The notes under the pieces were generated by a model that saw only the letters and a program-made list of their open reading frames with translations, was not told the DNA's origin and made no database searches. The translations under genes and the position numbers were made by a program. DNA of 64,000 bases from Cytobacillus depressus (lineage in GTDB: Bacteria > Bacillota > Bacilli > Bacillales > Cytobacillaceae): the NCBI RefSeq assembly GCF_008923245.1, contig NZ_WBOS01000015.1, positions 44,907 to 108,906 on the forward strand. Reading direction: 5' to 3'. The first letter of the stretch is position 1, and every line of letters begins with the position of its first letter. Shown here piece by piece: positions 62,729 to 64,000 of the stretch.

Positions 62729-63526
62729 TCATTGATAAAATGATCCATACAAGGAAAAAGTTCCATGAAAAAGTTGCGGGCCGAATTGAATGGAAAAAGG
62801 TCTTTCTCCGCGTGATTGCAGTGTATGATAGATCATTCCCTCTTCATTTAACGGCTCGCAAAATATAATCTCTGTATTCCCGCTTAAAACTGTTGCTTTT
62901 TTCAAAGAGGAAACGGAGTCTAATCCAATGCTCTTAATAGGAAAATCGAACAGTCTCGACCACTCACTTGCAGATTGTTCTGCATTTCTACAAGCAAAAA
63001 GGATGGACTTAATTTGGTGTTTTTCCAATTTTCCATCGATCATATCCATTTCTTTTAGCTCTTTGAACCGTACTTCGTCTGATTGCCCCCATTCAATGAA
63101 AAATGGAAAAGGCAAGGTTGATTCTCCCTTAATAAAAAGCATTTTCCAATGGATGATTGAGCCATCCTGTCTTTTTCTACTTCCGGGGAAAATAGGCAAT
63201 GTACTGCATCCCTTCTCTTCCAGCTCCTTCTTAAGCTTCTCAATATTAGTTGTACGAAAACAAATTTGCCCAATCCCTTCCCCATTATGTAAATCAGACA
63301 CCAATTGACTAATTAAAGGATTATCACAAGTTTCCGCGTTTACTTTGTTTTCCATTGCTAAAAATTCAATATAGGATGTTCTAGCATAAAGTAAGCTATT
63401 ATATGTCCCCCACTTTTCATGGCTTCCTCCCATAGCTCCTTGAATGCCTTGCTTTTGCCATTCCTTGATTGCTTTCTTTGGATGTCCCTCAATAAAATGA
63501 ACGATATGATCAAACTGTAACTCCAT
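62729..63526 (-). CDS. VOC superfamily (glyoxalase-like) protein
   Basis: A 265-residue protein with two glyoxalase/bleomycin-resistance-like halves: LQFDHIVHFIEGHPKKAIKE with the first metal His, TYNSLLYARTSYIEFLAME, IGQICFRTTNIEKLKKELEE. The fit is to the Glyoxalase_3-like group of VOC proteins. Metal-dependent isomerase, dioxygenase or resistance activity is possible; substrate unknown. GGAGTG precedes the ATG. Confidence 0.8.
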   Translation of the reverse strand: MELQFDHIVHFIEGHPKKAIKEWQKQGIQGAMGGSHEKWGTYNSLLYARTSYIEFLAMENKVNAETCDNPLISQLVSDLHNGEGIGQICFRTTNIEKLKKELEEKGCSTLPIFPGSRKRQDGSIIHWKMLFIKGESTLPFPFFIEWGQSDEVRFKELKEMDMIDGKLEKHQIKSILFACRNAEQSASEWSRLFDFPIKSIGLDSVSSLKKATVLSGNTEIIFCEPLNEEGMIYHTLQSRGERPFSIQFGPQLFHGTFSLYGSFYQ

Positions 63527-63725
63527 TCAAACACACTCCTATTCATGAGTCGGTTATTTTATCATATCGATGTTATTAGATTATTTCTAATAATTGCTCT
63601 CCATTTTCTAGGAAAGAAGTTTTTTAAATTTTTTTAAAAAATAGGGTTTTCAAAATGGAGAGAAGCGTTTAAAATGAAAAGAATAGCAAGAATATTCAAT
63701 CCATTTCCTTAGGAGGTCATGCAAA

Positions 63726-63857
63726 ATGAAAATTATGAGTAATGAACAGTTGGTCGTCTCGTATCGTGATGCATTGAAGTCTGGTTCAGAGAAAGAATGG
63801 ATTCGGATATTGAAAATGGAAATAAAAAAGCGTGGTTTAAAGGCTGTTAACAAGTAA
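63726..63857 (+). CDS. sda: Sda-like sporulation checkpoint protein
   Basis: A 43-residue protein: MKIMSNEQLVVSYRDALKSG then SEKEWIRILKMEIKKRGLKA. The pattern LSxExLxxSYxxA...EFIxLIExEIKRR of Sda is kept with changes. B. subtilis Sda (46 residues) is an alpha-hairpin that inhibits KinA when DNA replication is perturbed. GGAGGTCATGCAAA precedes the ATG. I see no clear DnaA boxes upstream. An IS3-type element begins 23 bases after the stop codon. Confidence 0.65.
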   Translation: MKIMSNEQLVVSYRDALKSGSEKEWIRILKMEIKKRGLKAVNK

Positions 63858-63879
63858 TGGAAAAGCAGAGTGATATGCT

Positions 63880-64000
63880 TGATCTGACCCAAGAAAGTTA
63901 GACATAAGTACTTAGGCTGCTTCAAGGACCTGAGTTCGGTATTCCACCGGGCTTAGGTCTTTTAATTTTGCCTTCATACGTTTGTTATTATAATAGTAAA
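63880..64000 (-). mobile_element. IS3-family insertion sequence, right end (continues past window)
   Basis: A probable terminal inverted repeat starts TGATCTGACCC at 63880, followed by the end of a transposase gene on the minus strand. The other end is outside the window, so the target duplication cannot be checked. Confidence 0.75.
63912..64000 (-). CDS. IS3-family transposase OrfB, C-terminal end
   Basis: The last 29 residues are visible: YYNNKRMKAKLKDLSPVEYR followed by TQVLEAA and TAA. This YxNxxRxxxxLxxLSPxxYR ending is characteristic of the DDE integrase subunit (OrfB) of IS3-family elements, IS150 group. The rest lies beyond the window. Confidence 0.85.
   Translation of the reverse strand, partial: YYYNNKRMKAKLKDLSPVEYRTQVLEAA

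Overview
The window looks like chromosomal DNA of a low-GC, endospore-forming member of the Bacillaceae. It carries sporulation, germination and spore-cortex genes (a GerA-type receptor operon, CotF-like coat protein, SleL/YaaH-like cortex enzyme, YhcN/YlaJ lipoprotein, Sda-like checkpoint protein). It also carries many genes whose closest remembered relatives are Bacillus subtilis proteins (DesR/DesK/Des, IspA, PpiB, DhaS, YkpA, YkuS, YpuA, NadE). Gene order is not that of B. subtilis. No rRNA, tRNA, CRISPR array or prophage was found. The one clear mobile element is an IS3-type end at the right edge.

Layout. 1-3.5 kb: start of a branched-chain aminotransferase, then the cold-sensing DesK/DesR pair and its target desaturase. 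3.6-6.8 kb: small poorly known proteins, including a DUF1002 (YpuA-like) secreted protein. 6.9-10.8 kb: a germinant receptor operon with a small membrane subunit gene first, facing a two-gene plus-strand unit of unknown function (10.9-11.5 kb). 11.5-15.2 kb: a three-subunit molybdenum hydroxylase. 15.3-19.8 kb: a complete branched-chain-amino-acid-type (Liv) ABC importer. 20-29.5 kb: coat protein, Suv3-like helicase, YceI under a probable MhqR-type operator, a D-Ala-D-Ala carboxypeptidase, two DNA repair proteins, intracellular protease and cyclophilin. 29.5-36.4 kb: class A penicillin-binding protein, cortex enzyme, two TerD proteins and a coiled-coil protein. 36.5-41.3 kb: tiny zinc-binding proteins, an MFS transporter and an ABC exporter. 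41.6-46.7 kb: aldehyde dehydrogenase, SCO1-like protein, ABC-F ATPase and small proteins. 47-53.2 kb: a full urease operon (ureABCEFGD) divergent from a urea channel. 53.2-60.7 kb: cell-wall carboxypeptidase, a Cys/Ser-rich peptide, a cupredoxin, NAD salvage (nadE, pncB), an MprF-type flippase domain and yidC2. 60.8-64 kb: paired CrcB fluoride channels, a sporulation lipoprotein, a VOC protein, an Sda-like protein and the IS3 end.

The most striking item is the 96-codon gene just before yidC2 (59610-59900). It matches B. subtilis MifM in length, topology and its acidic C-terminus, although the sequence is very divergent. The yidC2 Shine-Dalgarno is sequestered in a hairpin whose 5' arm lies in the last codons of that gene, so this looks like a translation-arrest sensor of membrane insertion. 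Other notable items are a family of long hairpin repeats (four copies plus fragments), a protein built from ten consecutive 14-residue coiled-coil repeats, and a GPIFG-repeat protein beside the germination operon. Many genes start with GTG or TTG, judged from Shine-Dalgarno spacing. All functional names come from reading the sequence and recalled family knowledge; no search was run.
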